Assembly (NCBI GenBank): GCA_910589415.1
Contig: OU342639.1
Span: 31,628,268 to 31,692,267, forward strand
Source: Malachius bipustulatus
Lineage: Eukaryota; Arthropoda; Insecta; Coleoptera; Melyridae
Direction: 5' to 3'
DNA length: 64,000 nt
Position numbers and translations under genes: made by a program
Notes under the pieces: generated by a model
Databases searched by the model: none
What the model saw: only the letters and a program-made list of their open reading frames with translations
Told to the model about the DNA's origin: nothing
Shown: piece after piece, positions 47,321-59,406 of the stretch
Layout of the letters: every line of letters starts with the position of its first letter
How positions within the stretch are numbered: position 1 is the first letter of the stretch

Positions 47321-48289
47321 ATACCCACATAAATAGACTGATTGAAGAAGTCATGGAAAGATTTAAGAATATTAGGAAGTCAGTAATACGGCTGTCATTT
47401 TAGATCATAGTGGTGGGAAGACCAGAAGAACCTCGTCAATCATTTACAAAGACCAACATTTTCAATGTGCCTCTGTCAGGTCAATGAAGTTTTGATAAGA
47501 ATGCTCAATATCGCACCTAATTTATTACCATGTGGAATTGATGAGTCAGATATTATTCAGTTCGAATAGAATAGATCGCAGGTCACGTCCTAAGATGGGA
47601 CTCTGGAGTTAGAGGTGGAAAGCTGGATGTCTTCTAGTCTTGAGACGCTTCAATACACCAGTTGCTTTAGCACGATGTAGCCGTGGAAGTTTATCAACAT
47701 GTTAGTCATCTTGTAGTGTCTGAAAGACTTATTTTAATTACGTTTTTTTTCTTTTTACTTCATTAATTGTGCAGTACCTATGTAAATATACCTCTTAACG
47801 GTCCTATTTACTCATCAACGAAACAATATAATGATGACATATAATTATGACATAGTAAGCACCTATCTACTTGTCTTTATATTATTGCTGAATTGCTGCA
47901 ATGGGATTACTTTGAATAATTCCCATTTATCCAAGTATATGTTTAAAATTCTAATTGTCTGGTTGAAAAACATGGAAGCGGAACCTACGAAGTACTTGCC
48001 TTGACAATTTTGATTAACGAATATATAAATCGTAAGCATGCTCGAGGTTCTCACCACCCACTGTGATATATGCTGTCAATTCTTTGACTGCCAGCATAAT
48101 TATTGTATTGCTGTAACTATTAATAATTGTATACATACATATACCTACATATATTAATGTCTTGAGCATTTAGGTGGTATTGAATGTGTTATAAGCTATT
48201 GATCATTTGATCATCTCTAATAAGGTTTGCTGAATAATAAAATTGTAACATTTAGAAGATACTGCTCGTTATATTTTCACCACATTTTT

Positions 48290-48535
48290 ATTGACACGCT
48301 TTCAGCCCCGTCTGTCTGACTGCGGTCCAAATCTTGCAATCGATTTTATACTAACTTCCCGAAGAGATAGAGACTGGAGACTTAAAACATAGCTCAGAAC
48401 TGTATGAAAATTCAATACTAACTCGCTTTCTTGTCTCTCTGTCTGCGGTATAAATCTTGCTAAAATTATTTCAGCGATAGATGACCATAATCTCATCAAG
48501 GTGATAAAAATCGATTTCAAAATTTCACATACATC
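48290..48535 (+). repeat. Interspersed repeat family R1, copy 3
   Basis: Carries GTCTGTCTGACTGCGGT, ACTAACTTCCCGAAGAG, AACATAGCTCAGAACTG, AATACTAACTCGCTTTCTTG and CAGCGATAGATGACC in the same order as copies 1 and 2. It looks the most complete of the three. Confidence 0.7.
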
Positions 48536-49069
48536 TTCCGGTTTTCAGATTTATTCTTCCCATATAATTATCTATCAAAATAGTAGAAACATTTACAGGG
48601 TTGTATGTTATATTGTTTTTTGATTCTGAATTAGAGATAGATTTTTTTGATATAGCTCCCTCTTACGATTTAATTTAAATCTATTCTTGCTTTTATTTAT
48701 TTTGAACCAAGTATGAAAGTTTATTAAAAATAAAATGAGCGGTTATTTGGAACACTTTGAAAATTGAAAGTTATTTTAGCTTAGCTAACCATGGCAATTG
48801 AAAATAAAAATTAAATGAATGTTGTAGACAATCAATCATGGATTCTAAAAAGTTTACTTCGATCTTACATCGTGTGTTGTTTAAATATCAACAATGTTTT
48901 GTAACAGCTTTTTTTGCACTCCCTATAGTGGTTAAATTTAGAATTTGTGAATATTTTTAAAGGATTTTTTTAAACTCGAATTTGTCATCAATAAGGTGTC
49001 AAATATTTGAAATTCACTTTCATCTCTATAAGAGGTACAGAACTATTAATTTTTTTTAACTATTGTCGC

Positions 49070-49213
49070 AAAAAAAAATAAAAATATTAAAAGACTTATG
49101 ACAAAACCACTATTGCTTCCTTCTTCAAACGGAGTACCTCTGTGCATTTTTTGAAGTTCTTGTAATCGTGCAACTATAATAAAAGACTGGCCCTCTTGAA
49201 CTACAACTTTTCC
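49070..49213 (-). other. Exon-like open segment of unknown origin
   Basis: After a good - strand acceptor (GATTGCTTTCAG), the frame is open for over 40 codons and looks protein-like (VVVQEGQSFIIVARLQELQK, then MHRGTPFEEGSNS). I do not recognise it. No strong donor follows, and no neighbouring - strand exon was found. It could be an exon of an unseen gene, a gene fragment, or chance. Confidence 0.25.
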
Positions 49214-49288
49214 CTGAAAGCAATCACAAACTATAATACTTATTTTGACATAGTAAAATCGTATAGCTTTGTTCTTGGTAGTTAAGTA

Positions 49289-49662
49289 TAAAGGATGATC
49301 CAGAAATGTCGGACATAGATAGCTCAGTTCATTCACTTTTTTCTCCAACATGGCCTCCTTGAGAAGATATGGCCAATTTTATGGAAGAAAAAGTTACAAC
49401 ACTGCATTCGATGGAAAGAAAAATAGTGTGTAGGTTTATAATACCCAGATCAAGATGTAACATGGAAACGCTCAATTAATAAGTCCAAGAACTTGAATAA
49501 CAATGCCACCCACATTGATAAATTTTATTGAACTTGAGGAGTAGGTACAGTTTCAATTTTAGAGAAAGGCAACCTTCCATCTTGGCAACGAAGCCAAGGA
49601 AATAAATTTTGTTGTAAATTTACAGCCTTTCTGAACATCCACCATTTCGGGATCACCCTGTA
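49289..49662. mobile_element. Simple copy of the TIR transposon that captured TACC elsewhere
   Basis: The left end GGATGATCCAGAAATGTCGG and the right end CCATTTCGGGATCACCCTGTA are imperfect inverted repeats equal to those at 9208-10516. The interior matches the left and right sub-terminal parts of that element in reverse orientation (GTTACAACACTGCATTCGAT; TACAGCCTTTCTGAACATCC) with no TACC sequence. It serves as the empty reference form. Confidence 0.75.
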
Positions 49663-52600
49663 TTCTGGATATTGTACTTGAAGAACACTCTAAGCCCCAG
49701 GTTGTATAGTTATAATGGAAAAAATGTTAAATTTATACGTATTTCAAAATTTTTTCGAGTATTTCTTTAATTATTACGTAAAAATGATTAAACAAATCCT
49801 AACCCTGGAAATATATCTTTGTGGTATGAAGAATGATTTAGTTTAATATTTATTTATTCAATATTTCAGTTTCTGATAGGTATTTTAGTATTACCTATTG
49901 TTGATATTATAACAAATTCCTTGCCTTTGGGAAACTGTTTTAATGGTTCATTCTAGTGGACTTGATAATAATTAATTGATCTTCACCACTAATCGATTTA
50001 TCTAAAAAAGTAATCAATCTAAATAAATATATCAATTGGGCCTTAATTTTTGTACTTAGGGTAGAGTATCTTTGTGATTTTGTGAATTAACAATATTAAA
50101 TTTACAATAATAATAATTATTAAATGTAGCTAGTGAAAATTTAAATTTAGAATAATAATCGAATAGACGAGTTGTTAAGTATTGTAACTCTATCAGTGGA
50201 GTTTTTATACTGGGTGTGTATGGCCTTATTTTATTTTTATCAACTTAAAAAACCATTCGGTTTTTTTATTTTATAAATCTTTTCTTTCAATCAGCTTGAG
50301 CTAGTAGGTGCACAATTAGTTTTAATTAGATCCGATTTAATCAGTTTACTTTATTCCTTCGTCTAAATTGTTTATCCACTTATTAGTGTACTTACATAGC
50401 CATTTTACTATTATGTAATTCAATAAAAATAAAACGAATTAGAAAAGGCTGTGACAATGACACCACATACTCAATAATCGCTCACAATAAAATAATTGTG
50501 TGAAATGTCAAAGTATCTAACAATTTACATCAAATGTTTGTTACTGTATGTTTAAAAGAACAAATACATATACTCCTATAAGTTAAGTTTGTTAATCGAT
50601 ACCAATTGAAATAATTTATGTTCTGACTAACAATAAATTATTCCTGAATTATTAGGAAGGAGACCTTGATTTATTTTTAAATTAAGTGTGTTTGTTTGAT
50701 CTTCAGAACTGTTGATATTGAAAAGAAATGTATATAATTCCTAGTTTTGAATTTTGATATTTCGGTTTACTTGACCATATAGAAAAAACATATTTTTGAT
50801 CGCAAACTGACGAACGATTTAATTTTGCAGAATTACAGCAGGATCTTCATAAAATTAGGTTTGCATGCAATCAAAGTTTCAATCTTCATTTCCAAAAAAG
50901 TGCGTTCGAAAACGTAATAATGATGTATATGGTCGAGTAGTGTCGGACTGTTTTCAGTTCATTTGTTATTTGATTTTCATGACTCTTTTTCTGAGTTCTA
51001 GAAATAGATTGGGCCATGAGACATTAATTAATTATAAAAATGTGTTCGTTAATAGTCAAATTTGTGCCTCATGATTTCAAATTAAATATTTAAGTTCTAC
51101 CTTTTACTCACAGGTACTTTTTGTTAATATTAAAAGTATTCTATTTGATAGTTGTACATTTTTGTGCTTTAATTTTATGTGTATAAATTGTAATTATTGA
51201 TTTACCAATTGGCAGTTAATTTATTATTATTATTTTTTGTAATGTTTTCAATTGTGTGATTTATTCTTGATTGTACAGTTTTGTTGATAATAATGATAAT
51301 GCCATTAATAAAGGTTTATTAACAAAAATTCCTTTAAATAATCAGTAGATTTGATATCTTGAAAATATGCATATGTGTAATTTTTACTTATTAAATTTTT
51401 AATCAACCCAAGAAATGCAACAAAAACAAATTACTGGTTACTTATTTATTAGTCATGATCGCCATTTGATAACTAGGAAGAATCAAGGGTAAAAATATAT
51501 AGGAGCGGTCCAAGATTTCATTCAACCCGAGGACGTCAGATGTGGGAATAAATTATTTATTAGTGTCGTAAAAAATATCATTTTTTTGCTTTGAAAATTC
51601 TTTAATATTTACTTTTCTTCTTCTGCAAAGAAATATTGTGTTGCTGCTCTTTTATATAGCAGTTTTTTTTAAATTTAACTGTAACTTTTTTTTTGTTTTC
51701 TCTTTCACAAAAGCTCTCTAACGGCTTTAAACGGCAAAACTGATTTCTCTAAACGGCAAAACTGATAAGGTCTCTTCCCATTACGAACTGAACTACATAT
51801 AAATGAAAATACTTTGCATATAATAGTACGTAAATAAGTAACTAAAAGAAGGACCTGCTTATCTACACAATACAAAAAATAATACCTTATTAGGTATTGC
51901 AGTAGTAGTCCTTATTTTTACAGTTATAGGAAATTACTAGTAATAAAACGACTGACAGGAAGATATGTTTATTTCTAAAATAGAACATTTTCAAAGGCAG
52001 ACAAATAGATAAACATGAGAAGTATAAGTAATTTTTTACGTATAAGTAAAGACACATCAACATGAACTTGTGTACCTATATTCAAAAAAGCGTTTAAATG
52101 TGTATAAGTAAAAAAAAATTAAATAATAAATAAAGTTTACAAAATATTTTGGAAAATATTCATAAATATAATTTTTAATATAATAAAAAGTATTCTATGT
52201 TAAAAAATAAGTAACAATATTAGTGATAAAAAGAAGTTAACCTATTTTTTTTAATATCACATACGTAAATATAAATCGAAAATAAATTATTTTTTTTATA
52301 TAAATAATGTTCATTAGAAAAAATATCAGAAATTTATGGACAATAATAAATAACATTTGCTCTACAAGCAATATAGGTAGGTATCTATGTAAATACGACC
52401 TCACATTGCATAATGGCGACATTAATAATCACAGAAAAACTGAAGCTGGAGACTTAATAACAGATTTTGGTTTCAAATATTGACATTTATGAGTAGTTAT
52501 ATTTAGCACAGTAAGTATTTCTGGGCACATCACATCTATAATTTAAAGAAAAAACATCGGATAATGAACGGTTGTCAATTTATTCATATATAGACAGTAA

Positions 52601-53173
52601 AAAAGTTTTACATTTTTAGACCTCCCCTGGTAGGTTGGTACCTACCAATCTACCTGATATTTTAATAACGATACCTAAGTTATCACTTTTAATTCTGATA
52701 TCGGATATCTATAAGCATAACAAATGGCACAGTGATCGCCAACTTCTGCCAACTTCTGGCAATGCAAGAAGTGGTAAAAGTCAAAGATGAAGTTTTGAAT
52801 TTTTATAGCTTCAGGCTCTTCTATCAAAAAACAGTTGTTGATGCGAAACTTTTTTGCTGTTCTACATAGATAAAGATTTATATTTTCAAAATATATAAAC
52901 ATCAATTACAAATACCTACTCGGAAGTAACATCCATGACAGAAATATCTGAAGATTATACAATGAATTATTTTCTTAAGCAAGGACAAATATTGCTGAGA
53001 CAAATAGTTTTGCAGATATTTTCTATATTAATCATTAAATTATTTCCACAATAATATGTCCGGAAATTGGGCGCATAAAATTAAGAGGGTGATATTAAGA
53101 GTAAGTTCTAGGGCTCATAGAACTTGCCTCGAATAACTTTCCACTTTGTTGTTGTACTTATAATTCAAAAAAT
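49663..53173. other. AT-rich gene-poor DNA
   Basis: Long A/T-rich stretch with many stops in all frames. Besides the weak exon candidate at 50831-50940, the frames at 52237 and 52675 (-) show no domain. No RNA gene or repeat recognised. Confidence 0.4.
50831..50940 (+). other. Second candidate alternative terminal exon downstream of the kramer-like gene
   Basis: Following an acceptor (TTTAATTTTGCAG), 36 codons are open in the phase left by exon 43725-43868 (ELQQDLHKIRFACNQ...) to a TAG at 50938. An AATAAA lies at 51307-51312. The composition is less convincing than that of 46718-46830 and the intron would be 7 kb, so it may be chance. Confidence 0.25.
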
Positions 53174-53685
53174 ATTTTTTTAGCGCATCGCCTCTGAAAG
53201 ACGATTTTTCAGTAGCTCAGTAGCCGGCGGAATGACGCATATTGCAGCCTGCATGCAACAGCAGCTCGCTTCCAAGCGTACAAAATTTTCCAGCCCGCAA
53301 CGAACGTTTTTTCTGGCCCTAGGGCGGACAGATTTAGGTTACTATAGCAACTACTGATAGTGTTGTTATCAGTTAGTGATTACGCGGCAGGTGGAGCGAA
53401 AATGAAGCACACAGCTGACAACTATACCGAGACCATTATACCTATACGCGCATATTTCAATCAAGTCTAAACGAGCTGGAAATATATTAATAGCAGGTAG
53501 GTACCTATCTAATTATAACGATTAACGGGGGTTACTAGTTTCTGAGGTTTCGTCAATAAAGAAACAAAATGACCGTTAGACAGGAAAATTACACTGATAG
53601 TGAATTAATTTGTACGCCACCACATATTCGCCAACAAGCTAACAAGCCAAAGTATTCAGTGTTCTAACGCGATGCGCTAAAAAAT
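53174..53685. mobile_element. Inverted-repeat-bounded GC-richer insertion
   Basis: ATTTTTTTAGCGCATCGC at 53174 and its complement GCGATGCGCTAAAAAAT at 53669-53685 bound about 510 bp that is clearly less AT-rich than its flanks. No open frame of note. Probably a non-autonomous DNA transposon; the target duplication is not resolved. Confidence 0.5.
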
Positions 53686-53689
53686 AGCG

Positions 53690-53816
53690 TCTATATCTCG
53701 GCCGGATCAGAAGTCCATTTCAGCTCGTATTCAATCGACCCTTGCTCCGCTACGCTCCGCTCGGCCCGATAACTTCATACTCGCTGAAATGAACTTCTTT
53801 CCGCCCTTGATATAGA
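53690..53816. repeat. Imperfect hairpin next to the 53174 element
   Basis: TCTATATCTCGGCCGGATCA on the left pairs imperfectly with the complement of the sequence ending in CCGCCCTTGATATAGA. Matching blocks include AAGTCCATTTCAGC against GCTGAAATGAACTT, around a GCTCCGC-TACGCTCCGC centre. Confidence 0.55.
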
Positions 53817-53934
53817 ATATACTATTTCGAACATTCACAAATAAATAAGGAAGTTATAAATATAAGTTATAAAGCCTTCAAAGTTGATTTTCTTGTGATG
53901 TATTTTACCTTAATTTACGAAGAGTTGTTAATTT

Positions 53935-54003
53935 GCTTATCGGTGGGAATGCGATAACGCCGGAGCAGGAAAATACGCACACTCTGCCGCGGCCGGGCCG
54001 GAT
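53935..54003 (-). other. GC-rich 3'UTR of the retrotransposon
   Basis: Directly after the RNase H stop on the - strand, about 70 GC-rich bases (CGGCCCGGCCGCGGCAG, CGCCGGAGCAGG) contrast with the AT-rich flank. No poly-A tail or target duplication is obvious. Confidence 0.35.
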
Positions 54004-56600
54004 TCAGTTCCTGGGTAGATTGGTGGTTTGCAGGAATGACAAGAGTTTGGTGACACTTTCTTGTTTGGTATCTAGGATCTTACTTATATTCTGATCTATG
54101 TTATTATGTGTTGTTCTTGCTTGATTGTATCGTGGGCATTGAAGGATGATGTGTTTGACATTTATTGGTACTGCACAGGTTTCACATTGGGGGGCTTCTT
54201 TTTGGTCCAGTAGGTAACTGTGTGTGAGTTGGGTGTGTCCTATACGTAGTCTTCTGATGAGTACTCCTTGTTCTCTTGCTATGTTCTTTAATTGTTTTTC
54301 TTCTATTGTTGGTTCGATGTCTCTTAATTTTGTTGTTTGTTGTTGCCAGTGTTGCTGCCATTTTTGTTTGCTTAACTCTTTCCATTTGTGTGATGCATCA
54401 TACGGTGTGTGTATTTGTATGAATTGGATGTTTATGTCTGTAGCAGCCTCTTTTGCTGCTTTGTCTGCTTTTTCATTACCATCTATTCCGCAGTGAGATG
54501 GCACCCACATGAATGTGATTTTTTCCGGGTGATTCTGGAGTAAGTCTTGAATTTGCTGTACAAGGGGATTTTTGTGGAATATTTTTTTTAAGGATTGGAG
54601 TGATGAAAAGGAGTCTGTACAGATGATTGATGTGCAGGGTAGTTTGATCGCTTCTTTGACTGCTTGAAGGACTGCATACAGTTCGCCGGTTAGTATGCTG
54701 CAAAAGTCGTGTAGTTTGAACTTCTTGGTAGATTCAGATGTTACGACTGCGGCGCCAACTCCTTGGGGGCTCTTTGAGGCATCGGTGTACAGGATGTGAT
54801 TTCTTGATTGTTCTTGGACAATATTGTAGAACAGGTTTTCTTAGTATGTGTGAGGGTGTTTCAGATTTGTTTTGGCTGGTTAGTGTTGTCTCGAATTTAG
54901 GTTGCTGTAGTCTCCACGGTGGGGTATTTGATTTGTTTACAGTCTTTGAAGGTAGAAGTTCTGGGATTCTGGTTATGGTTTTGAGTTTTTCTCTGAGTGG
55001 TAGTGGAGTGTTTGGGTTCTTTGCGTAAGTGGTTGTGTATTTTCTTTCAAAAATAGCTTCATATGTGAGTTGGTTATGAGTGTCTATAAGGGCAGTTTTG
55101 GATGCGTACTTGAGGATTTGTTCTTCTCTTCTAAGCCAGAGTGGTGGGTCATTTGCTTCTCTGTATAGGCTTTCTATAGGTGATGTTCTGAAGGCTCCCA
55201 GGATAAGTCTAAGTGCATTATGTTGTATTGCGTTTATAGTCTTCAGTACGGATGATGTTGCGGAGCAGTAGACAATTGAACCATAGTCGATTTTAGACCT
55301 TATGAGGTGTTTGTATATTGTCCGTAACACTTGTTCCTCTGCGCCCCAATGTTGATGTGCTATCATCTTCATTACGTTCAGTCTCTTAATGCAGCTGGTC
55401 TTTAGTGCTTTCATGTGTGGGGCCCATGTTAGGCGTCTGTCTAGAGTCATACCTAAAAATTTTGTTTCGGCAACTTCGGTTAGAGGTATGTCTCGTATGT
55501 TGGTCCGTGGTAATATTTTTAATTTAGTCTTCCGAGTGAATCTCATTATTTTGCTTTTCTCTGGCGAGAGTCTTAGTCCATGGGTTTCAGTCCATTCTAT
55601 TATCTGGTCTATGCTTTTTTGTAGTGTTTTTTGGATGGTATCTATATTTGTTCCTCTTACGTACAGTACCAGGTCATCAGCAAACAGTGAGGCTCTTACT
55701 GGTGTTTTTATATTGATTGTGATGTCATTGATGGCTATAATAAATAGTGTTGAGCTTAGCACTGACCCTTGGGGCACTCCATTTTGTATTGCGAATATGT
55801 TCGACTTCGTGGCGTTTGCTAGTACTTGAGCTGTTCTTGATGTTAAGAAATTATTGATGAAGTGTAGCATGTTGCCTTGGATATTCCATTCTTTAAGAGA
55901 TCTAGTAATTGAATATCTCCAGGTCGTATCGAATGCTTTTTCTATGTCAAAAAAGACAGCGAGTAACTCTTGTTTATTTGCGAAAGCATCGAGTATTTCT
56001 GTTTGTAGTTGTACTAAGCTGTCTGAGGTGGAGTGATGTTGTCGAAAGCCATTTTGCGTATTATTTATTCTTTTGTCATTTTCTAGCACCCATAAGAGCC
56101 TCTTATTAATCATTTTTTCCAGTAGTTTGCAGGTGGTGCATGTCAGTGATATGGGTCTGTAGTTTGTTGGGTCGGTTTTGTTTTTGCCCGATTTGTGGAT
56201 CGGAAGGATTATAGACTGTCGCCAAAGGTCTGGAAATACCTGACTTGACCAGACGGGGTTGTATATTTCAAGTAGATACTGTAAGGTGGACTTCTGCAAT
56301 TGCTTGATAAAGATAAATGGAATTTCGTCGGGGCCTGCTGCTGATGCTCGACATGATTCTAGGGCGTTTTATAGTTCTGCTATTGTGAATGGGTCGTTTT
56401 CTGGTTTGTTGTCTTCTTTTATTTCGATGGGTTCATGTATTTCTTTTGCAGTTTTGTAAGTTTGAAAAGAGTTTTCATAGTTATTTTCGCTCGATTTATT
56501 GTAGTAGGTTTGGGCTAGTATTTCGGAGATCTGTTTGCTGTTGGTTTCGATTGTACCATCTGGTTATTCTAAAGCTGCTATCTGGTAATTCTAAAACTCC
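54004..56600 (-). pseudogene. 5'-truncated non-LTR retrotransposon (reverse transcriptase plus RNase H)
   Basis: Reading on the - strand from about 56570, the RT frame shows AAGPDEIPF, NYRPISLT, FFDIEKAFDTTW, NGVPQGSVLS and LFADDLVLYV (catalytic FADD). After a frameshift near 54840, an RNase H domain follows with YTDASKSPQGVG, TGELYAV, CTDSFSS and a WVPSHCGIDGNEKADKAAKE block, ending in a Cys/His-containing tail (CETCAVPINVKHIILQCPRY) and stopping at 54004. An in-frame TAA near 56373 interrupts the N-terminal RT region. ORF1 and the endonuclease are missing, and the left part ends in a small duplication near 56560-56600. The RT-RNase H order fits I/Jockey-group elements. It is not intact. Confidence 0.88.
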
Positions 56601-58552
56601 TAAGTGTTTTAGTAAGAAACATCACATTCTTAAAATCAATATTTTTTCTAGTGCTCGATTTTCTTCAAGTTTTACACACTTACCACCGAATCTTCCTTTG
56701 CATCCTGCTTGGTCCAGATATACTTAATCCCTGAAAGCCAAAAGCCTTAACTGCCTTTGACCTTCAAAAAAGGGCCATAATTTTTTCTTAATATATTTTT
56801 TTAATTTTGAAGATGAAGAATATAAGAAAAAATTCGAAAAAGGTTGTTCTACTGCGAAAAAATGATCTGTTTCCGAGAAAAACTGTCTGAAAAATTTATT
56901 CGCATTAAATTTGACTCCTGTGCATAACGTTGAAGAGCGTAGGCAAAGAATTATTGATAAGTACTTGTGAGGTTATCAAACAAAAAGAAAGAATCTTCGC
57001 TAGAGTTCTTGGGAGTTTTGAAACTTATTTGCTGTGAAGATTTTGTAGGTACTTATTATTTGTTGTCATCTTACTGAATATTAATAATAACTTAAATTTT
57101 TTTTCGAAAACAGCTCATTTTATCGTGACAGAACAAGAGCACCTTTTTCGAAAATTTTCTTTTGTTTTTCAGTTGTGCATCTTCAAAATTCAGAAAAAAT
57201 ATGAAGAAAAACGTGGTGGTCTTTTATTAAAGGTAAAGGGCAGTTTGAAGGATTTAAGAGTAATTTGGACCAAGGATGCATGATGGTGAGCGTGAATAAA
57301 TTGATTAAAAAAAATCATATTTGAATGCCTATTATATGAACTCATTTGCTAGTTTTCGAAAAAATATTAAGCGTAGGAAGCTTTTGGCAATATTTTTTCA
57401 AGTATTTGCACCCCCTTAATTTTTTTTGCGTTCAATTTCTGTATGAAGTTCTACATAAGTTTAAACCTGCAGGTGATATTTATTAACGTAAAAATAGGAT
57501 TCCAATGTGACTACCTACTAATAAATTAGTTTTACCGTTTGATGAGTGCCACGACAAACAACGAAAAAGTGTATCTGTCTGTTAGATTTAGGTATTCATA
57601 ATGCTATTATTCAGTACCTGGTTGAATAAAATATGAAGTATTAACGAATTATAGATATGTCTGTGTATTCATTGCCTGTAAAGGTATTCATTACCTATAA
57701 AAATAAATGAGTAGAAAAATACTTCCCAAATAATATTAATAGGTTCAGTGTTGTGCAGCCGTGGTCCAGTGGGACTTGCTTTGGATGCTTCGTCTACATC
57801 TACGTTACAATTCTTATAGTGGCGACGGAAGTATAATCTTTCATGCCACTGGATCTAAACTGCCCTACTCGATTTACAAAGTTCATGTAACCCCTTAATC
57901 AAAGTGCCTATGATTCCAGAATAGCTCTCTTTCCTGATTTTCTAGACAAGGTAATGCGACTCAGCTCATGAAGTGTGAAATTTCTGGAATGACGTTGAAT
58001 TGGAACGTGGAGTGAAGGTGGATTGGTAGCAAAACTTAATGACGCTATTAACAACTTTTTAAATTAAAGTAAGTACCTACCTACTACTTGTAAATTTTTA
58101 TTCAACTTTTATACTCTTGATAATTGACGATTTAGTGTCTCACTGAGACGTCTTCAAGAACTTTACCCAAATACTCTTTTTTGTCCTAATAATTTAAATA
58201 GACTTTTAAGACAATAAAAAATCCATGGCAAAACTGGGGATTCGAACCCATATGGTGGCAGTTGCAACAACTTGGTCGCGCTGCTGCACCATAGATTGAT
58301 CCAAATGCATAATCTTAAAGGATGCCAGTCTGATAGATGCGGGAAACATGATCCATAATATAATGACCTAATGACGGCAAGTTACCTGATGTAGACTACA
58401 ACACGACTCGGGAATCAGGATTTCATCTACACCAGCAGTTTCTCTTGACGGGAACGAAAATATAGTCTTCCAGGAATATTCAATTTCACAGTTAGGCACC
58501 AGATTTTTGAATAGTTCTGCAATGTCTTGTACCTAGTCAAGATCATGTCATT
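56601..58552. other. Gene-poor DNA with possible SINE remnants
   Basis: AT-rich sequence without a supported gene. A tRNA-like promoter pair on the - strand near 58225-58310 is listed separately. An A-box-like GTGGTCCAGTGGG at 57763 has no convincing B box. Confidence 0.4.
58080..58310 (-). repeat. Possible tRNA-derived SINE, minus strand
   Basis: On the - strand TGGTGCAGCAGCGCGACC resembles a pol III A box, and about 35 nt later TGGGTTCGAATCCCC is a perfect B-box-like sequence, the spacing of a tRNA head. The acceptor stem does not close as a tRNA should, so a SINE or tRNA relic is likelier than a functional tRNA. The body downstream is AT-rich and its 3' end is unclear. Confidence 0.4.
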
Positions 58553-59406
58553 GTACCGGGTGGGCATCTACGAATGAACAGCGGCCATATCTTGGGAAAT
58601 ATTGATCCTACAGTTTCAAAATGAAAATTTTCCAGACATAAGTGACTATGCGAAATGCAATGAAAATATTTTCAAGATGGTCGCACTTCCGGAAGTTGAC
58701 ACCTGCTTCGTTATTTTAACGGGGACACCCTTTATATTATTGTATTTTTAAATTGCCTGGTAAAATCGAATACAGGTGGTTTTCACAATTGGAATTTAGG
58801 TTGAGTAGTTTATGAGTTATAAACAAGTGAAAATAGCAATTTTCAATTTTCAAAGCATCTCACATTGAAAACGGCTCAAGATATTTAAAAACGGCTTACA
58901 TGTCGCTAACTTTTCACAAGGTATCCTACCATGTGGTTTAAATTTTTATACAGAGTGATGAAAATTAACAGATTTTTCATCACCCTGTAGAAAAACCTAA
59001 ACTACATAATATAATACCTTGTAAAAAGTTAAGATAGGGACATGTAAGCCGTTTTTAAATATCTTGAGCCGTTTTCAATGTGAGATGCTTTGAGAATTGA
59101 AAATTGCGATTTTCACTTGTTTATAACTCATAAACTACTCAACCTAAATTCCAATTGTGAAAACCACCTGTATTAGATTTCTTCAGACATTTAAAAAATA
59201 TAAAGTTTTACAGGGTGTTTCCGTTAAAATAACGAAGTAGGTGTCAACTTCCGGTATTTACGGAAGTGCGACCATCTTGAAAATATTTTCATTGCATTTC
59301 GCATTGTCACTTATGTCTGGAAAATTTTCATTTTGAAACTGTAGGATCAATATTTCCCAAGATATGGCCGCTGTGCATTCTTAAATGCTCACCCGGTTCC
59401 CGGTAC
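58553..59406. mobile_element. 854-bp near-palindrome (fold-back family F, copy 2)
   Basis: Same order of blocks as 19379-20240: GTACCGGGTGGGCAT, AACAGCGGCCATATCTTGGG, CGCACTTCCGG, a central TACAGAGTGATGAAAATTAA meeting its complement near 58975, and the mirrored right arm to CACCCGG...CGGTAC. The left arm has lost a few short blocks relative to copy 1, and the arms are slightly more diverged from each other. Confidence 0.9.

Larger units (their letters stand above)
46882..49069. other. Gene-poor DNA with repeat relics
   Basis: Apart from the RT relic (47117-47320) and the R1 repeat (48290-48535), I see no supported feature. The open frame at 47863-48057 (-) has no recognisable domain. Confidence 0.4.

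Noticed and set aside
54224..56727. Several plus-strand open frames
   Set aside because: All are antisense shadows of the minus-strand reverse transcriptase and RNase H frames.
57763..57900. tRNA-like A box GTGGTCCAGTGGG as another SINE
   Set aside because: No B box at the right distance; GGATCTAAAC is too degenerate.
58225..58310. Functional tRNA gene on the minus strand
   Set aside because: Boxes are present, but I could not pair an acceptor stem; a SINE or relic is likelier.
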